Origin: Methanobrevibacter smithii ATCC 35061 | Lineage (GTDB): Archaea > Methanobacteriota > Methanobacteria > Methanobacteriales > Methanobacteriaceae | Assembly (NCBI RefSeq): GCF_000016525.1 | Contig: NC_009515.1 | Location: 451,001 to 515,000 of the forward strand | DNA length: 64,000 nt | Direction of reading: 5' to 3' | Shown here: positions 7,609 to 18,389 of the stretch, piece by piece | How the letters are laid out: each line of letters opens with the position of its first letter | Numbering within the stretch: position 1 is the first letter of the stretch | Made by a program: the position numbers and the translations under genes | The notes under the pieces: generated by a model | What the model was told of the DNA's origin: nothing | Seen by the model: only the letters and a program-made list of their open reading frames with translations | Database searches by the model: none

Positions 7609-8766
7609 TCAAACATTTTTAATATGAATATCTCTGTTCATAATATATAATATATCTTTCGTTCCACAACGATTTATAATATTTAAATAAGGATTTTTTG
7701 AATATTTTTTAGAAATAAATAAGTTTGCTTCCTGATTAACATCAATAACCTGCTTTTCAATATATCGGTTAATCTCAAAATTACAGATATTGGTTGTTGC
7801 AGTTTTCAATAAATCTTTAGGATTCAAGTAATTTTTGTAATAAACAGACATTATCTTTAAGCTGAATTCCAATTCCCTAAACAAATTAGGTGAATTCAAC
7901 ATTAAATTGTCGCTGCCCAGCAGGGGTTTGATTCCTTTAGAAAACATCTCATTTAAAGGAGCCACACCAACATTTAAAGTGGCATTAGCTCTTGGACAAA
8001 CAACAACATTTGAATTTTTAATCAATTCCAAATCATTATTTCTCGGATTTGTACAGTGAACCAGCTGATTAAAATCAGCATCCACTCCCCTTTGAATTTC
8101 AGTTTTATTGAAATCCCTTAAGGAATCGTCCTGAAGATGCATTGATTCAGCTACATGAATTGAAGATATTTTACCTGCTTTCCTACATTCAGAAGTTATT
8201 AAACTAGCTACTTCATCACTAATCTCACCAAATCCGCTTAATGCAATACCGTCAGCCAATTTTAAAAGTTTGCGAATAGCTATTTTAACTTTTCTCAAAT
8301 CAGGATTTTGCCCATAGAAACTATCGTCACGGCCAAGAATAACAGGAGTTACAGGTAAATTTTTAGAAGCCTTTCTTAAAAGCTCAACACCTTTAATTCC
8401 GCCTTCCCGATAATCAATAAAATGAGTTGTCCCTGATTCGAACATATCCCACATTGACTTTTTCATAGCATCAATTATTTCGCCGTCTTCAGCATTAGCC
8501 AGTGCTTTATGTTTAACGCCATTTGGAGGTTTGACCATTTCCCCCAATGATAATCCGTAACCTTCATCCTTAATTATGGAATCTCCAATATGAGTGTGGC
8601 CATTTAAGAAAGTTGGGCAGACAATTGAATCTGTGGCATCTATAATTTTACCTTCACAGACATCTTTAGCCATTTCTATAATTTTGCCATCATCAATGAC
8701 AATGTTTTCACGAACTGGAGTTAAATCCTCTCCCTTTAATACAATCCCATCTTTAATTGTTAACAT
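7609..8766 (-). CDS. amidohydrolase superfamily protein (deaminase-like)
   Basis: A 385-residue metal-dependent hydrolase of the cytosine/adenosine deaminase-like subgroup. The metal ligands expected for the fold are present: HTH in NGHTHIGDS near residue 57, a His in SIHVAES, a second His in QLVHCTN, and the Asp in LLGSDN. The N-terminal beta-sandwich and the C-terminal return to it (VIDVNQEANLFIS) are also visible. Substrates in this group include guanine, S-adenosylhomocysteine, 5'-deoxyadenosine and chlorinated triazines; the sequence does not tell me which. It appears to be transcribed alone. Confidence 0.8.
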   Translation of the reverse strand: MLTIKDGIVLKGEDLTPVRENIVIDDGKIIEMAKDVCEGKIIDATDSIVCPTFLNGHTHIGDSIIKDEGYGLSLGEMVKPPNGVKHKALANAEDGEIIDAMKKSMWDMFESGTTHFIDYREGGIKGVELLRKASKNLPVTPVILGRDDSFYGQNPDLRKVKIAIRKLLKLADGIALSGFGEISDEVASLITSECRKAGKISSIHVAESMHLQDDSLRDFNKTEIQRGVDADFNQLVHCTNPRNNDLELIKNSNVVVCPRANATLNVGVAPLNEMFSKGIKPLLGSDNLMLNSPNLFRELEFSLKIMSVYYKNYLNPKDLLKTATTNICNFEINRYIEKQVIDVNQEANLFISKKYSKNPYLNIINRCGTKDILYIMNRDIHIKNV

Positions 8767-8973
8767 TAAAAAAAAGTTTTCTAATTTGTTTTATATATAG
8801 ATTACCTATTGAATGGAAAGTTTTATAAAAATATAAGAAAATATATTATTCTGGTGAAGGGCTATATTTTAATTAATATAAATACAACCTCAATTAACTT
8901 CAAAAAAGAAATTAGAACACTTTTTATACCTCCCAAAATATGGCCTTTACGCCTTTCTTTAAGCATAATAGGA

Positions 8974-9567
8974 ATGATTACTATTAACTCACAAGAAATA
9001 AGATATCTTTACAGAAATATTGTAAAATCCGGAAATGTGTATCGGATAAAATATAATAATAAAGACTATGGTGAGTTTAAAAAGTTATCTGATGCTTTAT
9101 ATGAAAGAGACGCTCTTTTTTACTGTAATTTTGATTATGATTTGCTTGTTGAATCAGATTTAGAAAATAAATACGAAAATATGAAATTACCTCCTTTTCC
9201 TGAAAAAAGACCCAAAGGCCGAATCAAAGGAAGCAAAATAAATAAAGAGGAAAGAGAAGGTAAAATTCATTTTGACCATAAAAAACGGGAATTTTTTGTA
9301 CAGAAAGGAGAAACTATTTTTGGATACTATAAAAGTATGACTGAAGCTTATTACTATAAAAAAAAGCTGATGGATAATAACTGGGATATGAATGCTCTAA
9401 AAACAATGATTAGCTTAAGAATAGACATTGATAAAAAATTAGACTTAAATAAGGAATATCCTGTTAAATTAAATTATTGTCCTAAATGTAGGCGTAAATT
9501 AAAAAATAAAGAAAAAGAATGTCCATATTGTGGAATAGACATTAAAGATTATTTATATAATAATTAA
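8974..9567 (+). CDS. protein with two AP2-like repeats and a C-terminal zinc ribbon
   Basis: About 197 residues from the ATG at 8974. Two similar segments carry a beta-beta-helix pattern: YRIKYNNKDYGEFKKLSDA, and later IHFDHKKREFFVQKG with GYYKSMTEAYYYKKKL. This resembles the AP2-like modules found in phage integrases and other archaeal proteins. They are joined by a basic linker (PEKRPKGRIKGSK). The C-terminus is a zinc ribbon, CPKC then CPYC. A frame starting at TTG 8809 is open but would begin ahead of the transcription start predicted from the TATA box at about 8791-8800. The start is therefore uncertain. DNA binding is likely but inferred. Confidence 0.6.
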   Translation: MITINSQEIRYLYRNIVKSGNVYRIKYNNKDYGEFKKLSDALYERDALFYCNFDYDLLVESDLENKYENMKLPPFPEKRPKGRIKGSKINKEEREGKIHFDHKKREFFVQKGETIFGYYKSMTEAYYYKKKLMDNNWDMNALKTMISLRIDIDKKLDLNKEYPVKLNYCPKCRRKLKNKEKECPYCGIDIKDYLYNN

Positions 9568-9569
9568 CC

Positions 9570-12500
9570 TTATTCTCCATCAATATGTTCATTTAAAGAT
9601 TTTACTGTAATTTCATTATTTTGAACAGCTTCAATAGCATTTAAAGCAGCTCTAGCTCCAGACAAGGTAGTAACATAAGGTATACCAAGTTCAATAGCTA
9701 AACGTCTGATTATATATCCGTCCTGAGCAGACTGTTTACCTTCTGAAGTGTTGATAATCAGATCAATTTCCTTGTTTAAAATTGCATCCCTGATGTTTGG
9801 AGATCCTTGAGATACTTTTTTAATTTTTTCAATGTCAACACCCTTTGCCGCATCAGCAGTTCCGCTAGTTGCTGCAAGTTCAAAACCTAAATTAGCTGCT
9901 TTTTCAGCAATTGGACGGATTTTCTTTTTATCCTGTTCTTTTACGCTGATAAAGATTTTACCTTCTTTTGGTAAATCCATACCTGCAGCAAGCTGGGATT
10001 TGTAAAATGCCATTCCAAAGTTTTCATCTACACCAATACTTTCACCAGTGGATTTCATTTCAGGTCCAAGTACTGTATCGGATTCCGGAAGTTTTAAGAA
10101 TGGGAAAACAGATTCTTTTACAGCAACATGATCTATTTTTATTTCTTTAGTTAAATTAAAGTCTTTTAATTTAGCTCCAGTCATAATCCATGTAGCTACT
10201 TTAGCTAATGGCACTCCAATAGCTTTACTTACAAATGGAACTGTCCTACTTGCACGAGGATTAGCTTCAATAATGTAAACCATTTCCTCATCAAGTTTAA
10301 CTGCATACTGAATATTCATTAAACCTTTAACATCCAATTCCAAAGCTAATTTAGTACTGTATTCACGAATAGTGTTGAGAATGTGTTCAGGAATAGTTTG
10401 CGGTGGAATTACACAAGCAGAATCTCCGGAGTGAACACCCGCTTCCTCAATATGTTCCATAATTCCTGCTATAAATACTTCCTCACCGTCACACAATACA
10501 TCCACATCCAATTCAATAGCATCTTCAAGGAACTTGTCTACTAAAATCGGATGTTCAGGTGAGACTTTTACAGCTTCTTTCATATATTTTTCAAGCTCAT
10601 TATTGTCATAAACAATTTCCATAGCCCTTCCACCAATAACATATGACGGACGTACTAAAACAGGGAAAGTAATTCTCTCTGCAATTTCACGAGCTTCTTC
10701 AAAGGAATTAGCTGTTCCATATGGTGCCTGATGAATATGCAATTTATTTAATAATTTTGCAAATAATTCCCTGTCTTCAACACCATCAATACTTTCATAT
10801 GGAGTTCCCAATATTTTAACTCCAGCATTAGCTAATGGTACTGCCAAATTAATTGAAGTTTGACCACCAAATTGAACAATAACTCCATCAGGTTTTTCCT
10901 GATCAATAATACCCATCACATCTTCAAAAGTGATAGGTTCAAAGAACAGTTTATCAGAAATATCATAATCAGTACTTACAGTTTCCGGATTGTTGTTGAT
11001 TAAAATAGTTTCAATTCCCTCATCTTTTAGAGCAAGTGAGGAATGTACACAACAGTAATCAAACTCAATACCCTGACCTATTCTGATAGGACCCGCACCT
11101 AAAATAACGATTTTCTTTTTATTGGATGATTTGAGCTCGTTACCTGAATCATATGTACTGTAATAATATGGTGTTTTAGCTTCAAATTCTGCAGCACAGG
11201 TATCAACCATTTTATAGGACTGTTTTATATTGAATCTGTTAAGTAAGTTTCTAATGTATTCTTCAGTCTGATTAGATAGGGCGGCTAATCTTTTGTTTGA
11301 ACATCCCATCTGTTTAGCTTTTCTCAGGAAGTCAGCATCGTTTAATTTTTCTTCTGTAACTTCATTTTCAAAATTAACAATGTTTCTGATTTTGTATAGG
11401 AAAAATTTGTCAATATTGGTTAATTTCTGAATCTTATCCAAATCCATTCCGTCTTTAATGGCTGAATATAACTGGAATAATCGCTCATCAGTCGGATTGG
11501 CCAAATCATCTTCAGTGTATTCAACATATTCAAATCCGTCATGACCCATATCAAGTGATCTGATAGCTTTTTGAATTGCTTCTTCAAATGTTCTACCGAT
11601 TGCCATTACTTCACCGGTAGCTTTCATTTGAACTCCTATTTCACGGTTGATTCCTCTGAATTTATCAAATGGCCATCTTGGGATTTTTACAACTACATAA
11701 TCAATAGCCGGTTCAAAGGAAGCAGGTGTTTCTTTAGTAATATCATTTTTAATTTCATCTAAAGTCATTCCCAAAGCTATTTTAGAAGAAATTTTAGCTA
11801 TAGGATAACCTGTTGCTTTAGATGCAAGTGCACTACTTCTACTTACCCTTGGATTTACTTCAATTACCTTGTATTCTCCGGTTTCCGGATTAACTGCAAA
11901 TTGAATATTACATCCTCCCTGAATACCTAAAGCTCTGATAATTTTAATGGAAGCATCTCTTAATGCCTGTGAATCCCTATCATTTAAATTTTGAGCAGGA
12001 GCTACAACAACACTTTCACCAGTGTGGATTCCCATAGGGTCTATGTTTTCCATGTTACATACAATGATACAAGTGTCTTCTTTATCCCTCATTACTTCAT
12101 ATTCGAATTCTTTCCAACCTAAAACAGATTCGTCAATAAGAACCTGGTTAATGAAACTCATATCCAATCCATGAGTAGCTATTTCAATTAATTCTTCTTC
12201 ATTGTAAGCTACTCCACCACCGGTTCCTCCAAGTGTAAATGCAGGTCTTACAATTACTGGATAACCAATGTCTTTTACTGCTTCTATAGCTTCTTCAACA
12301 CTTTCTACAGCATGACATTTTGGAATAGGTTCGTTAAGTTTATCCATGAAATGACCGAACAAATCACGGTCTTCCACATCTTTAATTGTCTGAATATCAG
12401 AACCTAAAACTTTAATTCCGTCAAGTAAACCTAAATCTCCAAGTCCTGTAGCTATATTTAATCCTGTTTGTCCACCCATAGTCGGTAAAATTGCATCGAC

Positions 12501-12746
12501 ATTTTCTTTTTTAATAATTTCTGAGACAATTTCAGGAGTTAATGGTTCGGTATAAACAGTATCTGCCATATCCATATCAGTTTGAATAGTAGCAGGATTA
12601 CTGTTAACAAGGACAGTTTCAATTCCCTCTTCTCTTAGTGATTTACATGCTTGTGAACCAGAATAATCAAATTCTGCTGCTTGACCAATTTGAATAGGTC
12701 CAGAACCGATTATTAATACTTTTTTAATATCCTTATCAATAGGCAT
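9570..12746 (-). CDS. carB: carbamoyl-phosphate synthase large subunit
   Basis: A 1058-residue full-length CarB that makes carbamoyl phosphate for pyrimidine and arginine synthesis. The two homologous ATP-grasp halves each open with a signature: [20 protein letters not shown] in the first and [17 protein letters not shown] in the second. The C-terminal allosteric domain, with [12 protein letters not shown] and the [16 protein letters not shown] ending, is present. Unlike some methanogens, in which the large subunit is split into two genes, it is intact here. carA lies 39 bases upstream on the same strand. The start has a GAGGAT ribosome site. Confidence 0.97.
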   Translation of the reverse strand: MPIDKDIKKVLIIGSGPIQIGQAAEFDYSGSQACKSLREEGIETVLVNSNPATIQTDMDMADTVYTEPLTPEIVSEIIKKENVDAILPTMGGQTGLNIATGLGDLGLLDGIKVLGSDIQTIKDVEDRDLFGHFMDKLNEPIPKCHAVESVEEAIEAVKDIGYPVIVRPAFTLGGTGGGVAYNEEELIEIATHGLDMSFINQVLIDESVLGWKEFEYEVMRDKEDTCIIVCNMENIDPMGIHTGESVVVAPAQNLNDRDSQALRDASIKIIRALGIQGGCNIQFAVNPETGEYKVIEVNPRVSRSSALASKATGYPIAKISSKIALGMTLDEIKNDITKETPASFEPAIDYVVVKIPRWPFDKFRGINREIGVQMKATGEVMAIGRTFEEAIQKAIRSLDMGHDGFEYVEYTEDDLANPTDERLFQLYSAIKDGMDLDKIQKLTNIDKFFLYKIRNIVNFENEVTEEKLNDADFLRKAKQMGCSNKRLAALSNQTEEYIRNLLNRFNIKQSYKMVDTCAAEFEAKTPYYYSTYDSGNELKSSNKKKIVILGAGPIRIGQGIEFDYCCVHSSLALKDEGIETILINNNPETVSTDYDISDKLFFEPITFEDVMGIIDQEKPDGVIVQFGGQTSINLAVPLANAGVKILGTPYESIDGVEDRELFAKLLNKLHIHQAPYGTANSFEEAREIAERITFPVLVRPSYVIGGRAMEIVYDNNELEKYMKEAVKVSPEHPILVDKFLEDAIELDVDVLCDGEEVFIAGIMEHIEEAGVHSGDSACVIPPQTIPEHILNTIREYSTKLALELDVKGLMNIQYAVKLDEEMVYIIEANPRASRTVPFVSKAIGVPLAKVATWIMTGAKLKDFNLTKEIKIDHVAVKESVFPFLKLPESDTVLGPEMKSTGESIGVDENFGMAFYKSQLAAGMDLPKEGKIFISVKEQDKKKIRPIAEKAANLGFELAATSGTADAAKGVDIEKIKKVSQGSPNIRDAILNKEIDLIINTSEGKQSAQDGYIIRRLAIELGIPYVTTLSGARAALNAIEAVQNNEITVKSLNEHIDGE

Positions 12747-12785
12747 TTTGTAATCCTCATTAATTTTTATTATAAAATGGTAATC

Positions 12786-13868
12786 TTAATATTCATCCAT
12801 CATTTGACTAAATTTATCAAAAACATATCTTGTATCATTTGGACCAGGTCCTGCTTCAGGATGGTACTGAATACAGTGAACAGGCAATTCCTTATGTGAA
12901 AAACCTTCAGGAGTTCCATCATTAAGATTTACTTGAGTTAAAACTAAGTCAGTCTCATTAATAGACTCTTTATCAATAGTAAATCCGTGATTTTGAGAAG
13001 TGATATATACTTTACCTGTCTTCAAATCTTTTACCGGCTGATTTGCCCCTCTGTGTCCAAATTTCATTTTGTAAGATCTGGCTCCAAAAGATTTAGCTAC
13101 TAACTGCTGACCCATACAAATTCCAAAAATAGGTAATCTTTCAGATAATTTTTGAACTGTGCTGATAGTTTCATGTACCCTATCAGGATTTCCTGGTCCT
13201 GAAGTAATCATCAAACCGTCAGGAGAGTAATTCAAAATAGTTTTATAATCAGTATCATATGGGAACAAAACAACTCCTATTCCACGTTCCAAAAAGTTGT
13301 TTATAATATTTTTCTTAACACCGCAGTCAATTAAAGCTACTTTTTTGTTGGCATCCTCATTGAAAACTTTAATTTCTTTAGTAGATACCTGCGGCACAAC
13401 GTCAATATCAATAATGCTTTGTTGAGCACGTGCAAGTTCTATTAATTCACTGTCAGGAATGTCTTCAGTTGAAATAGCTGCTTTCATTGAACCTTCTTCA
13501 CGAATTTTAAGAGTTAAATCACGTGTGTCGATTCCACTAATTCCAGGAGTTTCAAATTCATTTAAAAAATCATCTAAAGTTTTTTGTGATGAAAAATTAG
13601 AAACTTCTCTGCAAACTTCCCTTACAACAAAACCTTCAGCTTGAATTTTATCTGACTGATACCATTCTTCACTTACCCCATAATTTCCCTCTAAAGGATA
13701 AGTAGACATTAATATTTCTCCTTTAAAAGAAGGATCAGTTAAAGATTCAGTATAACCAACCATACCAGTTGAAAAAACAAGTTCCCCTACCTTAGTAGTT
13801 TCATAACCGAAACCATCACCTTTTAAAACTGTACCATCTTCCAAAGCTAATTTAGCCATTTTTACCAT
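12786..13868 (-). CDS. carA: carbamoyl-phosphate synthase small (glutaminase) subunit
   Basis: A 360-residue CarA that releases ammonia from glutamine for CarB. The class I glutamine amidotransferase nucleophile is the Cys of FGICMGQQL, with His and Glu in [12 protein letters not shown]. The N-terminal CarA domain opens with [15 protein letters not shown]. The first ATG (13868) has a GGTGAT ribosome site 4-5 bases before it, so it is preferred over the ATG three codons later. A TATATAAA promoter element lies about 55 bases upstream on the same strand, in the gap before the methyltransferase gene. Confidence 0.97.
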   Translation of the reverse strand: MVKMAKLALEDGTVLKGDGFGYETTKVGELVFSTGMVGYTESLTDPSFKGEILMSTYPLEGNYGVSEEWYQSDKIQAEGFVVREVCREVSNFSSQKTLDDFLNEFETPGISGIDTRDLTLKIREEGSMKAAISTEDIPDSELIELARAQQSIIDIDVVPQVSTKEIKVFNEDANKKVALIDCGVKKNIINNFLERGIGVVLFPYDTDYKTILNYSPDGLMITSGPGNPDRVHETISTVQKLSERLPIFGICMGQQLVAKSFGARSYKMKFGHRGANQPVKDLKTGKVYITSQNHGFTIDKESINETDLVLTQVNLNDGTPEGFSHKELPVHCIQYHPEAGPGPNDTRYVFDKFSQMMDEY

Positions 13869-13941
13869 TAAATCACCATTGTAAAAAAAATAATAATCAT
13901 CTATCTTTAATAATTATGATTTTTATATATTATTAAATTTA

Positions 13942-14604
13942 TCATTTTTTAGCCCAAAATACTGCAAAAACATAATATTTATAAGGAATTCCAACACGGT
14001 CAAAACCTGCATTTTTTAAACATTCCAACTGAAAATCCACAGAGCTGGGTTTATCATAAGTTCTCCTAATTTTAGCCTCTCCATAAGCTTTCTCACTAAT
14101 TTCACCAGTATGTTCATCAAGTTTTGATTTAAAATAATCTTCAACACCTTTATTAGGATTTAAAACCTGATCTGCATTGACAAAGTTTCCACCATCATTT
14201 AATAAATCATAATACTTTTCAATTAAAACTTTCTTTTCCGTTCCAGTCAAATGATGAATGGAAAGAGAAGATATGATTATATCAAACTTTGTGTTGAATT
14301 CATGAGTTATATAATCGTCACATATAAATGAAATATTATCATTTCCTTCAAATCTTTTTTCGGCCTCTTTTAGCATTTTCTCAGCCAGGTCAATAAGGAC
14401 AATTTCTGCATTTGGATATTTTTCAAGCAAAAATTGAGATAAAATACCAGTTCCAGCACCTAAATCTAAAACTTTCGGATTATCTCCTTTAAAATCAATA
14501 CAATCAATAGCTATTCCATAAAAATCATCAAAACATGGTATTAAAGCTCTTCTTTCACTATCATATTCTTTAGCTTTTTGGTTGAACTTATTTACAACAG
14601 ACAT
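13942..14604 (-). CDS. class I SAM-dependent methyltransferase
   Basis: A 220-residue Rossmann-fold methyltransferase. Motif I is VLDLGAGTGILSQFL near residue 46, motif II ends in VLIDLAEKML, and motif post-II is FICDDYI; the DIIISSLSIHHL segment is typical of small-molecule or tRNA-type methyltransferases. The substrate is unknown. It starts 3 bases after nadC on the same strand, so the two are co-transcribed; a direct link with NAD synthesis is not implied. Confidence 0.8.
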   Translation of the reverse strand: MSVVNKFNQKAKEYDSERRALIPCFDDFYGIAIDCIDFKGDNPKVLDLGAGTGILSQFLLEKYPNAEIVLIDLAEKMLKEAEKRFEGNDNISFICDDYITHEFNTKFDIIISSLSIHHLTGTEKKVLIEKYYDLLNDGGNFVNADQVLNPNKGVEDYFKSKLDEHTGEISEKAYGEAKIRRTYDKPSSVDFQLECLKNAGFDRVGIPYKYYVFAVFWAKK

Positions 14605-14607
14605 TCT

Positions 14608-15438
14608 TTAATCCTCTAGTATTCTTAAAGAAAAGTTTAAACTTCTGCTTGAATGAGTCAGAGCACCAAGAGAAATTATATCAATTCCCAATTTAGCATA
14701 ATCCACAATATTTTCAGCAGTGATTCCTCCAGAAACTTCAATTAAAGAATTGTCACGAATATTTAATTTGATTAACTCTTCTAAAACTTCTTCAACTTCT
14801 TTAGGAGACATGTTATCCAACATTACAATATCTGCTTTATTTTCAACACAATCAACCGCATCTTTTAGGGATTCAACTTCTATTTCAATTTTTTTAGAAA
14901 AGCTAACATTTTCTTTAGCTTTTAAAAGTGTTTCCAAAGGAGTTCCAACACTGGCTATGTGATTATCCTTAATCAACACCATATCATCAAGGGAGAATCT
15001 GTGTGTATCTACACCGCCTATTTTTAATGCCTGTTTATCGAATTTTCCAATAGCTGGCAGTGTTTTACGTGTTCCTGCAATTATTACATCATAATCATTT
15101 ACCAAATTAACATAATAGTCAGCGGCACTGGCTACACCACTCATTCTCATGAGCAGATTTAGTGCAGAACGTTCAAGCAACAATATTGTCCTTGCATCAC
15201 CTTTTAAACACATTAACAAATCATTTTTAGCTATTTTAGTTCCATCTTTTAAGTTAAAAATTACTTGGACATTTTTAGACTCAAACATTTCCTTAATGAT
15301 ATCAATACCTGCCAAAATACCTTCATCTTTAGAAATAATATGAGCAGTTACAGTTTTATCTTCATCAACTACTGCTTCAGATGTAATATCTCCAAAACCT
15401 TCATCTTCTTCAAGCATGTATTCAATTATTCTATCCAA
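14608..15438 (-). CDS. nadC: nicotinate-nucleotide pyrophosphorylase (carboxylating)
   Basis: A 276-residue quinolinate phosphoribosyltransferase, which converts quinolinate and PRPP to nicotinate mononucleotide. Signature segments are EDEGFGDITSEA at the N-terminus, IIAGTRKTLPAIGKFDKQAL, and GGVDTHRFSLDDMVLIKDNH (140-190 region); the VSGGITAENI phosphate-binding segment is near the end. The second de novo NAD gene, nadA, lies 1.7 kb away on the opposite strand, with rnz and mscS between them. It is divergent from rnz. Confidence 0.95.
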   Translation of the reverse strand: MDRIIEYMLEEDEGFGDITSEAVVDEDKTVTAHIISKDEGILAGIDIIKEMFESKNVQVIFNLKDGTKIAKNDLLMCLKGDARTILLLERSALNLLMRMSGVASAADYYVNLVNDYDVIIAGTRKTLPAIGKFDKQALKIGGVDTHRFSLDDMVLIKDNHIASVGTPLETLLKAKENVSFSKKIEIEVESLKDAVDCVENKADIVMLDNMSPKEVEEVLEELIKLNIRDNSLIEVSGGITAENIVDYAKLGIDIISLGALTHSSRSLNFSLRILED

Positions 15439-15504
15439 AAAATCACCAAAATTTTAAATTATATGTTGATATATATTTTTATTATAATTAATATAAGTGA
15501 TTAA

Positions 15505-16407
15505 ATGGAAATTACATTTTTAGGAACATCTTCAGCAGTTCATTCATATACAAGAAACCACCCGGGGATAATTTTAAAAGCCTTTGGTGAAGTTATGTTG
15601 TTTGATTGCGGAGAATCCACCCAAAGACAGCTGATATATGCAAAGATAAGTCCGATGAAAATATCCAAGATTTTCATTAGCCATTATCATGGAGATCATA
15701 TATTGGGCCTTCCAGGACTTCTGCAATCCCTGAATTTCAGAGGAAGAGAAAAACCATTAACAATATATGGGCCAAAAGGTCTTAAAAAAGTTGAAAATGC
15801 AATATATTCATTAGGTTATTGCAAATTTGATTTTCCGATTGAATTTATAGAAATCAGCAGCGGAACAATACTTGAAACTGATGAATATATCCTTAAATCC
15901 CAGGAAGTTATGCATAATGTAACCAACCTTGCATATTCAATAGAAGAAAAGAAAAAACCAAGATTTTTGAGAAATAAAGCTATTGAACTTGGTGTTCCCG
16001 TAGGCCCTCTTTTTGGAAAATTGCACAATGGTGAAGAAGTTGAAGTAAACGGAAAAATCATAAAGCCCGAACAAGTTCTTGGAGATGCCCGAAAAGGAAT
16101 AAAAATCACATACTCCGGAGATACCAGACCATGTGAAGAAATGATTGAATTTGCAAAAAACAGTACTTTGCTAATCCATGAGTCAACATACACGCTTGAA
16201 GATGATGATAAAGCTAGAGAAAATTTCCATTCAACATCACAGGATGCTGCTACAATAGCCAAATGTTCCAACACTAAACGATTAGTATTAACTCACATCA
16301 GTACCAGATATACTGACACAGAGGATTTATTAAAGGAAGCTAAAAAAGTTTTTGAAAATGTTGAAGTTGCAGACGATTTAATGACAATAGAAATTTTAAG
16401 TGCATAA
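15505..16407 (+). CDS. rnz: ribonuclease Z (tRNA 3'-end endonuclease)
   Basis: A 300-residue metallo-beta-lactamase-fold nuclease that trims tRNA 3' trailers. It opens with FLGTSSAVHSYTRNHPG and has the zinc motif HYHGDH (residues 53-58), where most members have HLHGDH or HFHGDH. Further family segments are the His of MHNVTNLAYS, SGDTRPC, LLIHESTY with FHSTSQDAATIA, and the final THIS. A GTGAT ribosome site is next to the ATG. The end overlaps the upstream part of the mscS frame, but the ATG chosen for mscS follows it. Confidence 0.95.
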   Translation: MEITFLGTSSAVHSYTRNHPGIILKAFGEVMLFDCGESTQRQLIYAKISPMKISKIFISHYHGDHILGLPGLLQSLNFRGREKPLTIYGPKGLKKVENAIYSLGYCKFDFPIEFIEISSGTILETDEYILKSQEVMHNVTNLAYSIEEKKKPRFLRNKAIELGVPVGPLFGKLHNGEEVEVNGKIIKPEQVLGDARKGIKITYSGDTRPCEEMIEFAKNSTLLIHESTYTLEDDDKARENFHSTSQDAATIAKCSNTKRLVLTHISTRYTDTEDLLKEAKKVFENVEVADDLMTIEILSA

Positions 16408-16408
16408 T

Positions 16409-17152
16409 ATGAATATTATAGATATGTTAGAAGACCCTATTTCAAAAATAATCATTATTTTATTAATTATAATTACTACAAGCATTATTGTAAGACTTGT
16501 AGCTTATTTAATGAATAAAATGAAGAGATTTAAAAAAGACATTACTTTGATTTATCTTATCAGAGACATTATAAATTATATAATTTATTTCATAGCATTA
16601 ATGTCCATATTGCAAATATTTGATATAAATCTGGCAGGAACATTATTAAGTTTAGGAATTGTAGGTATTGCTGTGAGTTTTGCAGCTAAAGATCTCATAT
16701 CCAATTTCTTTTCAGGAATCTTGTTAATAATGGGCAGAAGTGTCAAAGTCGGAGATACTCTTGAAATCAAAGAAATGAAAGGAACTGTAGAAACAATAAG
16801 CCTCAGGTCAACAACTATCAGAGATGACAATGGAGTGTTAAGTAATATTCCAAATTCCATACTAACCAACAATACTTATTTACAATATAACAAAAAAGAA
16901 AGACACAGAGTAAATCTGATTGTTGGAATAGATTTAAATATAGACATTGAAGAATTTAAAATACATATTTTAGATTTTATAAACGGACAGGAAGGTATTT
17001 TAAAAAATCCAAAAGCTCAAGTTTTTTCAAAAGGCATTAATTTTGAAGAAAGCACACTGAAAATATCCTTTTGGATAAAAGACTTTAATAAAAAAGAAAA
17101 ATATAAGTTAATTATTACTAATGAAATTAGAAAGTATGTTAACAACAGGTGA
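16409..17152 (+). CDS. small-conductance mechanosensitive channel (MscS family)
   Basis: About 247 residues with three N-terminal membrane segments and a soluble beta-rich C-terminus. The pore-lining third helix and following region are recognisable in LLSLGIVGIAVSFAAKDLIS and SGILLIMGRSVKVGDTLEI. Such channels open under membrane tension to release solutes. The ATG at 16409 directly follows the rnz stop, so the two genes are co-transcribed. A longer start at 16400 would overlap rnz. Confidence 0.88.
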   Translation: MNIIDMLEDPISKIIIILLIIITTSIIVRLVAYLMNKMKRFKKDITLIYLIRDIINYIIYFIALMSILQIFDINLAGTLLSLGIVGIAVSFAAKDLISNFFSGILLIMGRSVKVGDTLEIKEMKGTVETISLRSTTIRDDNGVLSNIPNSILTNNTYLQYNKKERHRVNLIVGIDLNIDIEEFKIHILDFINGQEGILKNPKAQVFSKGINFEESTLKISFWIKDFNKKEKYKLIITNEIRKYVNNR

Positions 17153-17156
17153 AATA

Positions 17157-18074
17157 ATGAGTGGGTCTTTACAAGATGAAATTAAACAATTGAAAGATGA
17201 AAAAAATGCAATAATTCTTGCACATAATTATCAGCCTAAAGAAATTCAAGAAATAGCTGATTTCCTTGGAGATTCATTAGAATTATGTATGAAAGCTGCC
17301 GAAATAGAAGATAAAGACTTAGTTATTTTCTGTGGAGTAGACTTTATGGCTGAAACAGCTTATATCTTAAATCCGGATAAAAAAATCGTAATTCCAGATT
17401 TGGAGGCAGAATGTCCTATGGCACATATGTTACCGGAAGACGAATTATTAAAAGCAAAAGAAGAACATCCTGATGCAGGAGTAATTCTTTATGTAAACAG
17501 TATTGCTGAAGCCAAACAACACGCAGACACATTATGTACTTCAGCTAATGCACTAAAAGTTACTGAAAGTTTACCTCAAGATGAAATACTCTTTGGACCG
17601 GATAACAATTTAGGCAACAATGTAGCTAAACAAACTTCCAAAGAAATTATACCTGTTCCAAAAGGCGGACACTGTTATGTTCATAAACTATTCCATATTG
17701 AAGATGTTGAATTAAAAAGAAAACAGCACCCAGATGCGGAAATAATTTGCCATCCAGAATGTAATATGGATGTTCAGGAAGCATGTGACAAAGTCCTTTC
17801 AACTGGCGGAATGTTAAAATATATTGCTCAAAGCGACAAAAGGGAATTTGTAATTGGTACTGAAATTGATATGATTACCAGACTTGAAAGTGAAATTCCA
17901 GGTAAAAAATTATATCCTTTACTTGAAGGAGCTATCTGCAGCACTATGAAATTACATACTTTAGAAAAAGTAAGAAATGCACTTAAAAACGAAGAACCTC
18001 AAGTAACTGTTCCAAAAGAAATAGCTGAAAAATCCTTAAAAGCTACCCAACACATGTTAAAAGTATCAAAATAG
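17157..18074 (+). CDS. nadA: quinolinate synthase
   Basis: A 305-residue iron-sulfur enzyme that condenses iminoaspartate with dihydroxyacetone phosphate to quinolinate. Landmarks are AIILAHNYQPKEIQEIADF, the FCGVDFMAETAYIL segment with the first cluster Cys, HPECNMDVQEACD with the second, and LEGAICSTMKLHTLEKV with the third. ATG 17157 has an AGGTG ribosome site 5 bases upstream; the earlier in-frame ATGs lie inside mscS. Its product feeds NadC, encoded nearby. No nadB or aspartate dehydrogenase is in the window. Confidence 0.95.
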   Translation: MSGSLQDEIKQLKDEKNAIILAHNYQPKEIQEIADFLGDSLELCMKAAEIEDKDLVIFCGVDFMAETAYILNPDKKIVIPDLEAECPMAHMLPEDELLKAKEEHPDAGVILYVNSIAEAKQHADTLCTSANALKVTESLPQDEILFGPDNNLGNNVAKQTSKEIIPVPKGGHCYVHKLFHIEDVELKRKQHPDAEIICHPECNMDVQEACDKVLSTGGMLKYIAQSDKREFVIGTEIDMITRLESEIPGKKLYPLLEGAICSTMKLHTLEKVRNALKNEEPQVTVPKEIAEKSLKATQHMLKVSK

Positions 18075-18106
18075 CTGGAATAACTCTAGCTACTTGAAAA
18101 CTTTTT

Positions 18107-18385
18107 TTAATCCATATCTTCTAAAAAACTAGATAAAAATATTGCCATTTCAATTTCTTCTCTTGAAATAAAATCTTCAACTTTGATTTTGGATTCTCTG
18201 CTTTGAAATGGGAAAAACTCTTTTTTAAATTTTGTTTTTAATATCAAATTATCATTTGTGATTTGTGTTTCGTCATCAAGATTATTATTTAAAAATTCCA
18301 ATTGATTTTGGGATAATCCACTTATGTTATAGCTAATAAATCCCCCATCAGCATTTTCTCCATAATCTACAATCCTAACATCCAT
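18107..18385 (-). CDS. small acidic hypothetical protein
   Basis: A 92-residue acidic protein that I do not recognise. It has no membrane segment and no cysteine. It lies 4 bases downstream of the alpha/beta hydrolase gene on the same strand, so it is probably in the same transcript. It is convergent with nadA; a short inverted repeat (TAGCT/AGCTA) followed by a T-run lies between the two genes at about 18072-18108. Confidence 0.55.
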   Translation of the reverse strand: MDVRIVDYGENADGGFISYNISGLSQNQLEFLNNNLDDETQITNDNLILKTKFKKEFFPFQSRESKIKVEDFISREEIEMAIFLSSFLEDMD

Positions 18386-18389
18386 ACCA

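Noticed and set aside
15816..16274. 152-codon minus-strand frame inside rnz
   Set aside because: It is antisense to the conserved rnz motifs, with no ribosome site and no recognisable domain.
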